Assembly: GCA_002408125.1 (NCBI GenBank)
Contig: DHQO01000018.1
Coordinates: forward strand, 7,070 to 71,069
Length of the DNA stretch: 64,000 nt
Reading direction: 5' to 3'
Source: Hyphomonadaceae bacterium UBA5336
Lineage (GTDB): Bacteria > Pseudomonadota > Alphaproteobacteria > Caulobacterales > Hyphomonadaceae
Part shown: positions 51,757 through 60,737 of the stretch, piece after piece
How positions within the stretch are numbered: position 1 is the stretch's first letter
How the letters are laid out: every line of letters begins with the position of its first letter
The notes under the pieces: generated by a model
The model's database searches: none
The model's input: only the letters and a program-made list of their open reading frames with translations
Told to the model about the DNA's origin: nothing
Position numbers and translations under genes: made by a program

Positions 51757-53208
51757 GTGACCATTTCAAGCGCCATCAACGCAGCGCGATCCGGCCTTCA
51801 GATCACTGGTCTGAGGGCCGACATCGTTGCGAACAATGTCGCCAATGCCACCACGCCCGGCTATGTCCGCCGGTCGGTCAACATCGCCGAGAACATTGTT
51901 GCCGGGCAGACCTCCGGCGTGCGCTCGACCGGGATCGGGCGCACCGAGGATGCCCGCCTCACCGCCGAGCGCCGCCTGGCCTCCAGCGACCTCTCCCAGG
52001 CCAGCGTCATGGCCTCCGCCTGGCGGTCCATTTCCAGCCGGCTCGGCGATACTGCCGACGGCACGGGTCTCTTCGCCGCCTTTTCCGATTTCGAATCCGC
52101 CCTGCGGAACGCCGCCCTCTCGCCGGAATCTGCCACCGAGGCAGCCTCCGTCCTGGATGGCGCCAAGGCGATCGTCCGCGAGTTGAACGATCTCTCGACC
52201 CTGGCCGAGCGCCTGCGCGGGGAAGCCGACCAGTCGATCAATGACGGGGTCGCCGTGGTCAACCAGGCGCTCAAGCAGATCGAGACGCTGAACACCAAGA
52301 TCGCCCGCGCGCCCGATGGCAGCGCCCATGAGGCCGCCCTGCTGGATGAGCGCCAGCGCGTGCTCGACACGATTGGCGAATACATGCCGATCCAGACCGT
52401 GGAGCGCTCTTCCGGCGCCATCGAAGTGCTCAGCCGCGAGGGTGTCTATCTCGTCACCACCTCCGGCGCCCAGCAGATCGAGTTTTCCCCCTCGCGCGCT
52501 TTCGGGCCGTCCGAAACGCTCGAAAGCGGCGCCTTGTCCGGCCTGATGGTGGGCGACACGGACATCACGCCGGGCACAGCCACCTTCGGTGCGGTCTCCA
52601 GCGGCATGTTCGGCGCACTCTTCACCATGCGCGACAGCGATGTCCCGAATTTCTCCGCCCAGCTCGACACGATTGCTGGCGACATGATGGGCCGCCTGTC
52701 GGCCGCCGGCGTGGACCCGACCACAGCCGATGGCGAGCCGGGCCTCTTCATCGACCCCGCCGACAGTACCTCGCCGGGCCTTGCCGGACGGATCGCAGTC
52801 AACCCGCTGGTCGATCCCCAGCAGGGTGGCACGACCACGCGCCTGCGCGATGGTCTCGGCGCGACCATGGTCGGCCCGACCGGCGATGCGACCATTCTCA
52901 ACAATCTGCTCGGCGCCTTCACTGACCTGCGCGCGATTGACGAGAACGGCATCCAGGGCACATTTTCCTCCACCGACATGGTCGCCCAGCTCGCCTCGCT
53001 GTCGGGCCAGGCGCGCGTGCATCATGACTCGGTGCTGACCGCCGCCACCCAACAGCACTCCATGCTGAAGGAAGCCACCCAGGACATCTCAGGCGTGGAT
53101 GTCGACGCCCAGATGCAGGACCTCCTCCTGATCGAGCAGGCCTATGCCGCCAATGCGCGTATCATCGAGGTGGCGAGCCAGATGATCAACCGGCTGATGG
53201 AGTTGTAA
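51757..53208 (+). CDS. flgK: Flagellar hook-associated protein 1 FlgK
   Basis: 483 residues with a GTG start. The NNVANATTPGYVRRS motif (about 28-42) and C-terminal LLIEQAYAANARIIEVASQM are typical. FlgK is the first hook-filament junction protein. flgL starts 5 bases later. It is shorter than enterobacterial FlgK (about 547). Confidence 0.95.
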   Translation: MTISSAINAARSGLQITGLRADIVANNVANATTPGYVRRSVNIAENIVAGQTSGVRSTGIGRTEDARLTAERRLASSDLSQASVMASAWRSISSRLGDTADGTGLFAAFSDFESALRNAALSPESATEAASVLDGAKAIVRELNDLSTLAERLRGEADQSINDGVAVVNQALKQIETLNTKIARAPDGSAHEAALLDERQRVLDTIGEYMPIQTVERSSGAIEVLSREGVYLVTTSGAQQIEFSPSRAFGPSETLESGALSGLMVGDTDITPGTATFGAVSSGMFGALFTMRDSDVPNFSAQLDTIAGDMMGRLSAAGVDPTTADGEPGLFIDPADSTSPGLAGRIAVNPLVDPQQGGTTTRLRDGLGATMVGPTGDATILNNLLGAFTDLRAIDENGIQGTFSSTDMVAQLASLSGQARVHHDSVLTAATQQHSMLKEATQDISGVDVDAQMQDLLLIEQAYAANARIIEVASQMINRLMEL

Positions 53209-53212
53209 TCCG

Positions 53213-54190
53213 ATGAGCCTCCTGCCCCCCAGCCTGTCGCTGACCTCCACGCTCAGCAAGACCATCACCGACCTGCGCGAGCGCGTCGCCACCACCTCGC
53301 AGGAAGCGGTCACCGGGCGCTATTCCGATCTCACCAAACACCTGTCGGGCCGTATCGGCAACGCCATGCTGAGCCAGCAGGCGATCGATTCCATCCAGCA
53401 GGACCGCGAACGCCTGACCCTGCGCGAAGCGCGTCTGGACATCGCCCAGGACAGTCTCAGCGTGATCCAGGAAAGCGCCGACGGGCTGTCGGTGACCATG
53501 CTGTCGGCTGCCGGTACTGGCGATGCCATCGTCCAGGAGAATACCGCTCGCGATGCCCGCGCCGCGCTGGAGCAGGCTTTCACCGCGATGAATGTCCGCC
53601 ATGGCGACCGGTTCCTGTTCGCCGGTGATGCGACTTCCACCGTCCCCATGGGCAACGTGGATGATCTACTCGCCGATATCGGCACACTGGCGGCCGGCGC
53701 AGCCACGCCAGCCGATTTCGAGGCGGCGCTGGAAACCTATTTCAACGACCCGGCCGGCGGCTGGCAAGCGAACATCTATAACGGCCTGCCGACCAGCTCC
53801 GATCCGGACGGGGTCACGGGCACGGACCCGGCGCTGACCCAGCTCATCTCCGGCCTCGCCGTCATGGCGCTGGGCAATCCGGAGGAAGGCGTGCCGGCGG
53901 TTTCCGGCAATCCGGAGTTTCTGGAGCTTGCCGCTCATCGCACCGCGACCGGCGTTACCGAAGTGACCAAGCTGCGCGCCTCGCGCGGGCTGACCCAGTC
54001 CCAGATCAGCCGCGAGCTGGAAACGCTCGGCGCCGAGGAAACCGTGCTGACCAATGCCTTCAATGTGCTGGCGTCACGTGACCAGTATGAAGCGGCCAGC
54101 GAGTTGAAGGAGCTGGAGACCAGCCTGGAAGCCTCCTATGTGCTGACCTCGCGCCTGGCCAATCTGAACCTGCTGAACTTCCTGAGGTAG
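53213..54190 (+). CDS. flgL: Flagellar hook-associated protein 3 FlgL
   Basis: 325 residues, flagellin-like coiled ends (about 5-140 and 270-325) with a small middle domain. It caps the junction between FlgK and the filament. It is between flgK and flgI on one transcript. Confidence 0.92.
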   Translation: MSLLPPSLSLTSTLSKTITDLRERVATTSQEAVTGRYSDLTKHLSGRIGNAMLSQQAIDSIQQDRERLTLREARLDIAQDSLSVIQESADGLSVTMLSAAGTGDAIVQENTARDARAALEQAFTAMNVRHGDRFLFAGDATSTVPMGNVDDLLADIGTLAAGAATPADFEAALETYFNDPAGGWQANIYNGLPTSSDPDGVTGTDPALTQLISGLAVMALGNPEEGVPAVSGNPEFLELAAHRTATGVTEVTKLRASRGLTQSQISRELETLGAEETVLTNAFNVLASRDQYEAASELKELETSLEASYVLTSRLANLNLLNFLR

Positions 54191-54194
54191 TCCC

Positions 54195-55310
54195 ATGACA
54201 CGATGCATCCCCTTGCTCGCGGCCCTGGCCCTCAGTCTCACGAGCTTCATAGCCGCCCCGTCCGCCGAGGCCCAGGTGCGCATCCGCGACGTGGTGGATG
54301 TGGAAGGCGTGCGCCAGAACGACCTGGTCGGCTACGGCATCGTAGTCGGCCTGAACGGGACGGGCGACTCGGTGCGGAACTCCCCGTTCACCGAGGATTC
54401 CCTGACCTATATGCTCGAACGCCTTGGCATCAATGTGCAGGGCGAGGAGATCAAGCCGGACAATGTGGCCGCGGTTCTGGTCACCGCCACACTGCCCTCC
54501 TTTGCTCGCAACGGATCAACCATCGATGTGTCGGTGTCTTCCATCGGTGATGCCGACAGCCTGGAAGGCGGTACACTCATCCTCACGCCCCTGAAAGGCG
54601 CAGACAACCAGGTCTATGCCGTGGCCCAGGGCGCGGTGATCGTCTCCGGCATCGACGTCCAGGCCCAGGCGGCGCGTGAGACGCGCGGCACGCCGACCGC
54701 CGGCTCGGTGCCCAATGGGGCGCGGGTCGAGCGCGAGATCGGTTACGATTTCAACCAGCGCGACTCACTCACGCTCGCTCTGCGCGACCCCGATTTCACC
54801 ACTGCTGCGCGGATTGAGGATGCCATCAACGGCGCCATAGGCCAGCCTGTCGCCTTCATGCGCGACCCCGGCACCGTGGATCTCGACCTGCGCCCCCTGG
54901 CTGCCTCGCCAGCTCGCGTGCTCGCCAGCATCGAGAACCTGCCCGTGGCCGTCGCCACCCGTGCGCGCATCGTGATCGACGAGAAATCCGGCACCATCGT
55001 GCTCGGCGAGGATGTCACCATCTCCAAGGTCGCCATCGCGCAGGGCAATATCTCGATCTCGATCCGCGAGACCCCGATCCCGTCCCAGCCCAATCCCTTT
55101 GCCCGGGGCGAAACCATCACCGTGCCGCGCTCCAGCATCACGATCGACCAGACCGGCAACGACCAGGTCGCGATCCTTGAGGCCAATGCCACCCTGTCGG
55201 AGCTGATCACCGGGCTCAATGCGCTGGGTGTCTCGCCGCAGGAAATGGTCGACATCATCCGCGCCATGAGCGCTGCCGGCGCGATCCACGCTGACCTGGT
55301 GATCCGCTAG
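54195..55310 (+). CDS. flgI: Flagellar P-ring protein FlgI
   Basis: 371 residues. A signal peptide (1-26) leads to the mature start QVRIRDVVDVEGVRQNDLVGYGIV, which is diagnostic. It polymerises in the periplasm with FlgA help. It ends the flgE-flgK-flgL-flgI operon and is followed by a terminator. Confidence 0.97.
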   Translation: MTRCIPLLAALALSLTSFIAAPSAEAQVRIRDVVDVEGVRQNDLVGYGIVVGLNGTGDSVRNSPFTEDSLTYMLERLGINVQGEEIKPDNVAAVLVTATLPSFARNGSTIDVSVSSIGDADSLEGGTLILTPLKGADNQVYAVAQGAVIVSGIDVQAQAARETRGTPTAGSVPNGARVEREIGYDFNQRDSLTLALRDPDFTTAARIEDAINGAIGQPVAFMRDPGTVDLDLRPLAASPARVLASIENLPVAVATRARIVIDEKSGTIVLGEDVTISKVAIAQGNISISIRETPIPSQPNPFARGETITVPRSSITIDQTGNDQVAILEANATLSELITGLNALGVSPQEMVDIIRAMSAAGAIHADLVIR

Positions 55311-55324
55311 CGCCAGAAATGCAA

Positions 55325-55356
55325 GAAGCGCCCGACAACAGGCCGGGCGCTTCTCC
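55325..55356 (+). terminator. Terminator after flgI
   Basis: gaagcgcccg (55325-55334) and cgggcgcttc (55344-55353) form a perfect 10-bp stem. Confidence 0.75.
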
Positions 55357-55401
55357 AGTCTACAACTCTACGCACTCTACGAAACGGGGCGTACCGGCTC
55401 G

Positions 55402-56520
55402 CTAGCTGGCGGCTTTCTCCATCTTCTGCAGCGTCACCAGCCCGTCCTGTTTCAGTGCCATGATCGTGGCCAGGAAATCGCGCAGCAGCGTTTCGGACTC
55501 CTCGGGGGAAGGCGCATGGAAGCCTTCGAGATTGTCGCGGAACTGATCGGCCATGCGCGAGGAGATGTTGCCGAGCAGATAATCGGCCACATCCGGCTTG
55601 CTGGCTTGCAGGATACCGAGCACCTTTGTGATTGTGGTGTCCTCGATCTCACGGAACAGGACCGGGACGGAATTGCGCACGAGAATCTCCGGCAGGCTTT
55701 CGATGGTCAGGATCGCCTTTTCGATGCTGGCCAGCTTGCCTTCATGCTCTGTTTTCAGAAACTGTACGACATTCTCGCGCCGACTGGACGGGATCAGGCT
55801 TAGCAGTTCGCCAATGGCTTCGAGATGGGCGGTATCGTCCTCCTCGACGGCCTGGGCGGCGTTCAGGAACTCCATCTGCACCATGCGTGCGATCACTGAC
55901 TCGATGCCGGGATCGGGCTTGTCGGCCTCGACCATATAGCCCATCACCGGGGCGAGCTTGGCCTCATCCAGAAAGCACAGCACATCGGAGGTGAACGACA
56001 CGTCCAGCTTGCCGAGGATCAGCGAAATGATGTTCGGGGTGAGCCGGGAGAGATATTCGGCCACAATGCGCGGCTCTCTTTGCTGGACACGCGTCCAGAC
56101 CGAGGCGTCTGCCGTGGGCATATAGGCCGGCGGTTCGTCTTCCTCCTCGGGCTGGCTCTCACCCATGATCATGCTGAGGCGCTTGGGATCGATCACCGTC
56201 CCCATCATCTCACGCGCACGCTCGCGTCCGCCGCGCAGGGCGCCGGTATTGTTGTTCAGGTGGCCGAGGAAATCGATCACGATCTCGATCAGCACATCAC
56301 GCGGCAGGACATGGATCGTCTCCAGTTCGCGCACCACCTTGGCCAGCGCCGCATCGTCGAGCTTTTCCACGATCGGGCGCGCGGCGCCCTCACCCAGCAT
56401 GGCGATGATCACGGCCGCGCGGCGCGCTGGCGAGACATTCATCGCTGCGGGCTGGCGCGCCACGGCGGGGGCACCGGCACTGGGGACAGCCTGCAGCAGG
56501 GGTCTGGTCTGGGTATTCAT
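55402..56520 (-). CDS. fliG: Flagellar motor switch protein FliG
   Basis: 372 residues from ATG 56520, which overlaps the stop of fliP. Three armadillo-like domains are recognisable: AAVIIAMLGEGAARPIVEKL at the N-terminus, a middle domain with PRIVAEYLSRLTPNIISLIL, and a C-terminal domain with EILVRNSVPVLFREIEDTT and DYLLGNISSRMADQFRDNL. It contacts FliF, FliM and MotA to make torque. It is divergent in sequence, as in other alphaproteobacteria. Confidence 0.92.
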   Translation of the reverse strand: MNTQTRPLLQAVPSAGAPAVARQPAAMNVSPARRAAVIIAMLGEGAARPIVEKLDDAALAKVVRELETIHVLPRDVLIEIVIDFLGHLNNNTGALRGGRERAREMMGTVIDPKRLSMIMGESQPEEEDEPPAYMPTADASVWTRVQQREPRIVAEYLSRLTPNIISLILGKLDVSFTSDVLCFLDEAKLAPVMGYMVEADKPDPGIESVIARMVQMEFLNAAQAVEEDDTAHLEAIGELLSLIPSSRRENVVQFLKTEHEGKLASIEKAILTIESLPEILVRNSVPVLFREIEDTTITKVLGILQASKPDVADYLLGNISSRMADQFRDNLEGFHAPSPEESETLLRDFLATIMALKQDGLVTLQKMEKAAS

Positions 56521-57299
56521 CCGGCATATCCCCGCAAGACCGCCTCGGTGATTTTCAGCCATCCATCGGCCAGGACGAAAAAGCCCAGCTTGAACGGCAG
56601 CGACACCACGGTCGGTGGAACCATCATCATGCCCACGGCCATGAGGACCGAGGCCACAACCAGATCAATCACCATGAAGGGTAAAAAGACCACAAACCCA
56701 ATCTGAAAAGCGTGCTTTATTTCCGACAGCATGAAAGCGGTCGACAGCAGCGTGAAGGAGGGCGTCTCGCCTTCGGCCAGCGGACGGTTCACGGCATCGG
56801 CCAGGGTCAGTATCGCTTCGGGATCGGTGCGCGCGGTCATGAAGTTGCGGAACGGCTCGGTGGTCTGCGACCAGGCCTGCGCCTCGTCGATCAGCCCGTC
56901 CATATAGGGCGACACGCCGTTCCCCCAGGCATCCATGAAGACCGGCTCCATGACGAAGAAGGTCAGGAACATGGCCAGCGCCATGATCATCATGTTGGGC
57001 GGGGCCTGCTGCACGCCCACGGCCTGGCGCATGAAGGAAAACACGATCACCATGAAGGGCAGGCAGGTCACCATCATGGCGATGCCTGGCGCGAGGCTGA
57101 GCACCGTCACCAGGACGAAGAGCTGGACCACCGTGCCCGACAGGCCACCTTCACCGGTGCCGGTCAGGGCGTCCTGAAGCCCGGGAATGGTTTCCGGCGC
57201 TTCCTGGGCAAGCGCTGGCAGGGCAAGGAAGATCGTGGCCGCAGCGAGCAGCCCGACAAGTCTCCCAAGCCGGGGGATGCTAGAGCCTTTTATGTTCAA
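56517..57299 (-). CDS. fliP: Flagellar export gate protein FliP, start altered by an inserted element
   Basis: 260 residues. The mature part is normal: after the signal peptide, GLSGTVVQLFVLVTVLSLAPG and the C-terminal block VASVLMAVGMMMVPP are family signatures. The only upstream start is TTG 57299, which lies inside the terminal repeat of the 320-bp element and adds NIKGSS. Removing the element restores an ATG-CCT-AGC-ATC start overlapping fliN. Expression from the present start is inferred; the ribosome site is weak. Confidence 0.85.
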   Translation of the reverse strand: MNIKGSSIPRLGRLVGLLAAATIFLALPALAQEAPETIPGLQDALTGTGEGGLSGTVVQLFVLVTVLSLAPGIAMMVTCLPFMVIVFSFMRQAVGVQQAPPNMMIMALAMFLTFFVMEPVFMDAWGNGVSPYMDGLIDEAQAWSQTTEPFRNFMTARTDPEAILTLADAVNRPLAEGETPSFTLLSTAFMLSEIKHAFQIGFVVFLPFMVIDLVVASVLMAVGMMMVPPTVVSLPFKLGFFVLADGWLKITEAVLRGYAG

Positions 57300-57600
57300 T
57301 TCGAGCCACTTGACCGCTGGAGTTTTTCGTCAGGGCTAGGCGCGTGAAGTCCGGCGATGCGAGCATCGTCGGACTTTGCGGAACGACGCCATGGCGGAAA
57401 AGGCCAGTGGCCCGAAGGGTGGGGCTGGCTATACCGCATGTCCTATCGTCTTGCTTTCTTTCCGAGCCGCTTGTTGCATCTCATCCGCCCCGTCGGCGTC
57501 GCAATCCTCGCAGGATGCCTGCATCCTGCTCCGGTATGCTCCTGACCGGGACGAATGATCTACAACATCAAGCGGCTCGAATTGAACATAAAAGGCTCTA
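57281..57600. mobile_element. 320-bp MITE-like element with perfect 27-bp inverted repeats and TA ends
   Basis: Arm 57281-57307 (tagagccttttatgttcaat...) is the perfect reverse complement of 57574-57600. Both ends read CTAG across the TA, fitting the TA target duplication of IS630/Tc1-mariner elements. The interior (57308-57573) codes for no transposase; it holds smaller hairpins and a 62-codon frame that I do not believe. It separates fliN, whose TAG stop is formed at its right end, from fliP, whose start lies in its left arm. Confidence 0.85.
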
Positions 57601-57921
57601 GGCATCCTCGGCTCCGGCTTCCTCGGGGATTTCCGTGATCTTCAGGCCCAGCCCGCCATCTTCGGTCTCGACCAGTTCCCCGCGTGCGATGATCTTGTCA
57701 TCGATGGTCAGGTCGATCGGGTCCTCGATCCGCGTGGTCAGCGGCACGATGGATTCCGGCTGCAGGTCGAGGATTTCCGACACGCTCAGACGGATCTTGC
57801 CGAGCGAAACGGTGACCGTGACCGGCACGCTGAAAATTGTGCGGCGATAGGTGTTTTCGGCCGAGGCCTCGCGGCGCTCGACGAGGACCGGTTCAGCATC
57901 CTGCGGTTTCGGATTTGCCAT
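57598..57921 (-). CDS. fliN: Flagellar motor switch protein FliN
   Basis: 107 residues from ATG 57921. The SpoA domain (about 30-100: IFSVPVTVTVSLGKIRLSVSEIL, DLTIDDKIIARGELV) is complete. FliN forms the lower C-ring and binds FliH. The stop TAG consists of the duplicated TA plus the first base of the inserted element, so the protein end is unchanged by the insertion. Confidence 0.94.
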   Translation of the reverse strand: MANPKPQDAEPVLVERREASAENTYRRTIFSVPVTVTVSLGKIRLSVSEILDLQPESIVPLTTRIEDPIDLTIDDKIIARGELVETEDGGLGLKITEIPEEAGAEDA

Positions 57922-57925
57922 TGCG

Positions 57926-58579
57926 CTAGCCCCCTGTTTCCGACTGTTTGGGTCCGAGCCGGGCAAGGCAGCTCGCCAGGAGCCCGGCAAAATCGAAGCT
58001 CAGCCCTCCGGTGCGCCAGGACACTTCCACAGCGGTCTCCTCTCCCATCTCTCGCGGCAGGATGGTGCAATGTTGGGAGAGTTCGGGCATTCCGTCCACC
58101 ATGTCTGCCAGCGCATCGGCCATGGCCGGCGCGGCCTGGATTTCCACGCTCGCCACCGACACCGGTACCAGATCGCGCAGGTGCAGGCCGATCTCGCCGG
58201 CCAGGAACCGGCTGGCGAGTTTCGGGAAGAGCTGGTGGGCCATCTCCTCGATGGCAGCAGTGACCTGCTGGGCGGCTTCGAGCTCGATGCGGGCAATGGT
58301 GGCCTGAAGCTCGGCCGTGGTCTGCTCGACCATGGCAAGGTCCGGCCCTGTGGGCACGGCGGGGGCCGGCGCGGGTTCAGGCATGGCCTCGACAGGTTGC
58401 TCCTCGTCGACCTCAGCCTCGGCAACCACTTCAGGCTCCGGTTCCGGCAGCGGCGCCGGCTTTGGCGCCGCTGCGCCGCTCTCGGCGTCGAACTCCGCCA
58501 TGCCGAACGGCAGCGTCACCTTGTGGGCGGGCGCATCGTCGAACCGTGGCAGGTTGGAGAAGAGCGGCGAGTTACTCAT
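57926..58579 (-). CDS. fliH: FliH/FlbE-like flagellar export protein
   Basis: 217 residues. A Pro/Glu-rich N-terminus (about 35-80) is followed by a helical segment (about 85-125, EQTTAELQATIARIELEAAQQ) and a small C-terminal alpha/beta domain, the layout of FliH and its Caulobacter counterpart FlbE. It lies between fliF and fliN, where FliH is expected. It would regulate FliI and bind FliN. Sequence identity is too low to be sure by eye. Confidence 0.7.
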   Translation of the reverse strand: MSNSPLFSNLPRFDDAPAHKVTLPFGMAEFDAESGAAAPKPAPLPEPEPEVVAEAEVDEEQPVEAMPEPAPAPAVPTGPDLAMVEQTTAELQATIARIELEAAQQVTAAIEEMAHQLFPKLASRFLAGEIGLHLRDLVPVSVASVEIQAAPAMADALADMVDGMPELSQHCTILPREMGEETAVEVSWRTGGLSFDFAGLLASCLARLGPKQSETGG

Positions 58580-60101
58580 TGACGGCCACGTTGCGGTCTT
58601 CGTTCAGCCAGTCCTGCAGCAGGGCGGCGGTCTCGTCCTGGCGCTCACTGGCATAGTCGCGCAGATAGGCGAACGGATCGGCCGGTGCTTCGGCCGCGCC
58701 CTCGGTACCCGGCAGCATAGGTGTGTCGCCGGCATCACCCTCAACCGCGCGCGGTTTCGGCGAGAGCAGCGGGCGCACCACGCCCAGGCCCAGCACGATC
58801 ACGACCAGGCCAAGCAGGAGCACCTGCAACCCGGACCAGAAATAGCGTTCCATGAGCTGTTCGAACATGCCCGGCGCGGCGATGAGGTCCTGGGCCGGCA
58901 GGGCCTGGAAGGGCATCAGCTCCACGGTCAGCGTGTCGCCGCGCTCGGTGTCCAGGCCCGCGCCGGAGGTGATGAGCTGTTCGAAATCCTGGATGACACG
59001 CTGGATCTGCGTCGCCGCGCCATCGGCCTGAAGGTCGATGCCGAGGGCCTGCTCGTTCAAGAGGACGGCGATGGAGATGCGCTGGATCTGGCCCGGCATG
59101 GTCTCGATCTCGGTGCGCGTCTCGTTCATCTCATAGGTGACGGTCTCGGTGGAATTGCTGGTCTCATTCTGGCTCGGCGTACCGCCATTCGCGCCCTCGC
59201 CCTGGGGCAGGTTGCTGGCGACTGTCAGGCCTGCCGTGCTGCCGCGGCTGGTCTCGCTATTGTCGCTGACCGTGCGGTTGCGGATGACGCGCGAGCTCGG
59301 ATCGAAGGTCACCGCGGAGGTGCGCTGGCGATCCCGGTTCACGTCGATGGACACCGACACGCGCGCATTGCCCGGCCCCATGCGGGCATCGAGCAGGTTC
59401 ATGATCTTCTGTTCCAGCATCGAAGCCTGGGACTCGGCGACCACGCCGGGCTGTTCGACCTTGTCGATCCCCGGGCCGGCGAGGATACCGGCCACCGGAT
59501 CGATCACGGCAACTTCTTCCGGGTCGAGACCGGAAACGGCAAGCGCAACAAGGAACTGCACCGCTTCGGCCTGGCCGGCGGTCAGCGGACTGGCCGAGGT
59601 CAGCGTCACCGACGCGGTCTGCGCAGGCTGGGAGCGCGAAAAGCCCGATCTCAACGGCGCGCCGATATGCACGCGCGCCGAGGTGATGCCCGGAATGCCC
59701 AGGATGGTGCGCGTCAGCTCGCCTTCCTTGGCCCGCCAGTATGTCGCGTTGTACATCTCCGAGGTGATCTGGAAGCCGTTAATGTCTTCGAGCAGTTCGT
59801 AGCCCTGTACCGACTGGCGCGGCAGGCCCTGGGTGGCCAGCGAAAAGCGTACCGAATCACGCTTGCTCTGCGGGATGAAAATCGACTCGCCCTTGATCTC
59901 GTAGCGAATGCCGCCCTGTTCCAGCTCATCGATGATTTCGCCCGCATGCACAGGGTCTATGCCCGAATAGAGCAGCGCCATCGGCTCCTGCATGGTGCCG
60001 CGCACGAGGAAATACATCGCGAAAACAACACCGAAAACGGCGCCCGCCAGCATGATCTGACGCGACACAGGCAAGGCCCGGAGGGTCTCGATAAACTTCA
60101 T
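58572..60101 (-). CDS. fliF: Flagellar MS-ring protein FliF
   Basis: 509 residues from ATG 60101 with two membrane helices (about 20-42 and 430-450). GIDPVHAGEIIDELEQGGI, the ring-building motif RVHIG and the C-terminal FliG-binding tail are in place. It is the first gene of the fliF-fliH-fliN-fliP-fliG unit, divergent from the fliL-pflI-motE unit. The upstream region carries TTAA boxes. Confidence 0.97.
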   Translation of the reverse strand: MKFIETLRALPVSRQIMLAGAVFGVVFAMYFLVRGTMQEPMALLYSGIDPVHAGEIIDELEQGGIRYEIKGESIFIPQSKRDSVRFSLATQGLPRQSVQGYELLEDINGFQITSEMYNATYWRAKEGELTRTILGIPGITSARVHIGAPLRSGFSRSQPAQTASVTLTSASPLTAGQAEAVQFLVALAVSGLDPEEVAVIDPVAGILAGPGIDKVEQPGVVAESQASMLEQKIMNLLDARMGPGNARVSVSIDVNRDRQRTSAVTFDPSSRVIRNRTVSDNSETSRGSTAGLTVASNLPQGEGANGGTPSQNETSNSTETVTYEMNETRTEIETMPGQIQRISIAVLLNEQALGIDLQADGAATQIQRVIQDFEQLITSGAGLDTERGDTLTVELMPFQALPAQDLIAAPGMFEQLMERYFWSGLQVLLLGLVVIVLGLGVVRPLLSPKPRAVEGDAGDTPMLPGTEGAAEAPADPFAYLRDYASERQDETAALLQDWLNEDRNVAVNE

Positions 60102-60164
60102 CACTCTCCGCCAGTTTCTCGGACGTTGCTGCAACCCAATAGTTAATGTCTGACCCTGAAATCA

Positions 60165-60179
60165 TTAACGCTTCCTTTA
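60165..60179 (+). promoter_or_regulatory. CtrA-like box upstream of the fliL-DUF6468-motE operon
   Basis: TTAA-CGCTTCC-TTTA followed by CTAGG. It shares TTAACG-N5-TTTACTAGG with the box upstream of fliK (40222-40236). Confidence 0.55.
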
Positions 60180-60229
60180 CTAGGCGCATTGCTTAACGGC
60201 AGACGAGAGCTTGGGTCGAAGGGGCTGGA

Positions 60230-60736
60230 ATGGCGGAGAAGGACGAACAGGCAGACGCGCAAACCGGCGGCAAGTCGGGCGGCGGCGTTGTGGGCCTGGT
60301 GATCCTGGCAATGGGGTCGCTGGTGGCCGCATTCGCGACCGTCTACCTGCTTACGCCCACTGCAGAATCTGCGACCATTGCCGCCTGTCCGACCGATCTT
60401 GCCGAGCCGATCCCGGCCAGCCCTCTGGTCGAAAAGGACCGCGCCTATGTCGAGATGGACGAGTTCCTCGTCACCATCGGCAGCGAGCCAGCCTCTCGCT
60501 ACCTGAAGCTCACTGTCTCCATAGTGACCTCGAACAGCGAAGTGAATTTCGTGAAACAGTCCCAGCCGGTGCTGACCGACGCCTTCGTGAACTATCTGCG
60601 CTCGGTCGAGTTGAGCGACTTCGAGAATCCGGCCTTCTATGCCGAGATGCGTGCGCAACTGGCCCGCCGGGCAGAACTTGTACTTGGCGGATCGGTCACT
60701 GACGGCGTCCTGATCACCGAATTCCTGTTGAGATGA
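60230..60736 (+). CDS. fliL: FliL family basal-body protein
   Basis: 168 residues. One helix (about 21-42) is followed by a compact FliL domain (about 70-168, ending LITEFLLR, the family ending). This is the more standard of the two FliL proteins in the window. It starts the fliL-DUF6468-motE operon, immediately preceding the next gene by 1 base. Confidence 0.82.
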   Translation: MAEKDEQADAQTGGKSGGGVVGLVILAMGSLVAAFATVYLLTPTAESATIAACPTDLAEPIPASPLVEKDRAYVEMDEFLVTIGSEPASRYLKLTVSIVTSNSEVNFVKQSQPVLTDAFVNYLRSVELSDFENPAFYAEMRAQLARRAELVLGGSVTDGVLITEFLLR

Positions 60737-60737
60737 G

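Noticed and set aside
57357..57545. A small protein inside the fliN-fliP element
   Set aside because: Overlapping frames occur in all phases, there is no ribosome site, and the region is full of hairpins. It is better explained as non-coding MITE interior.
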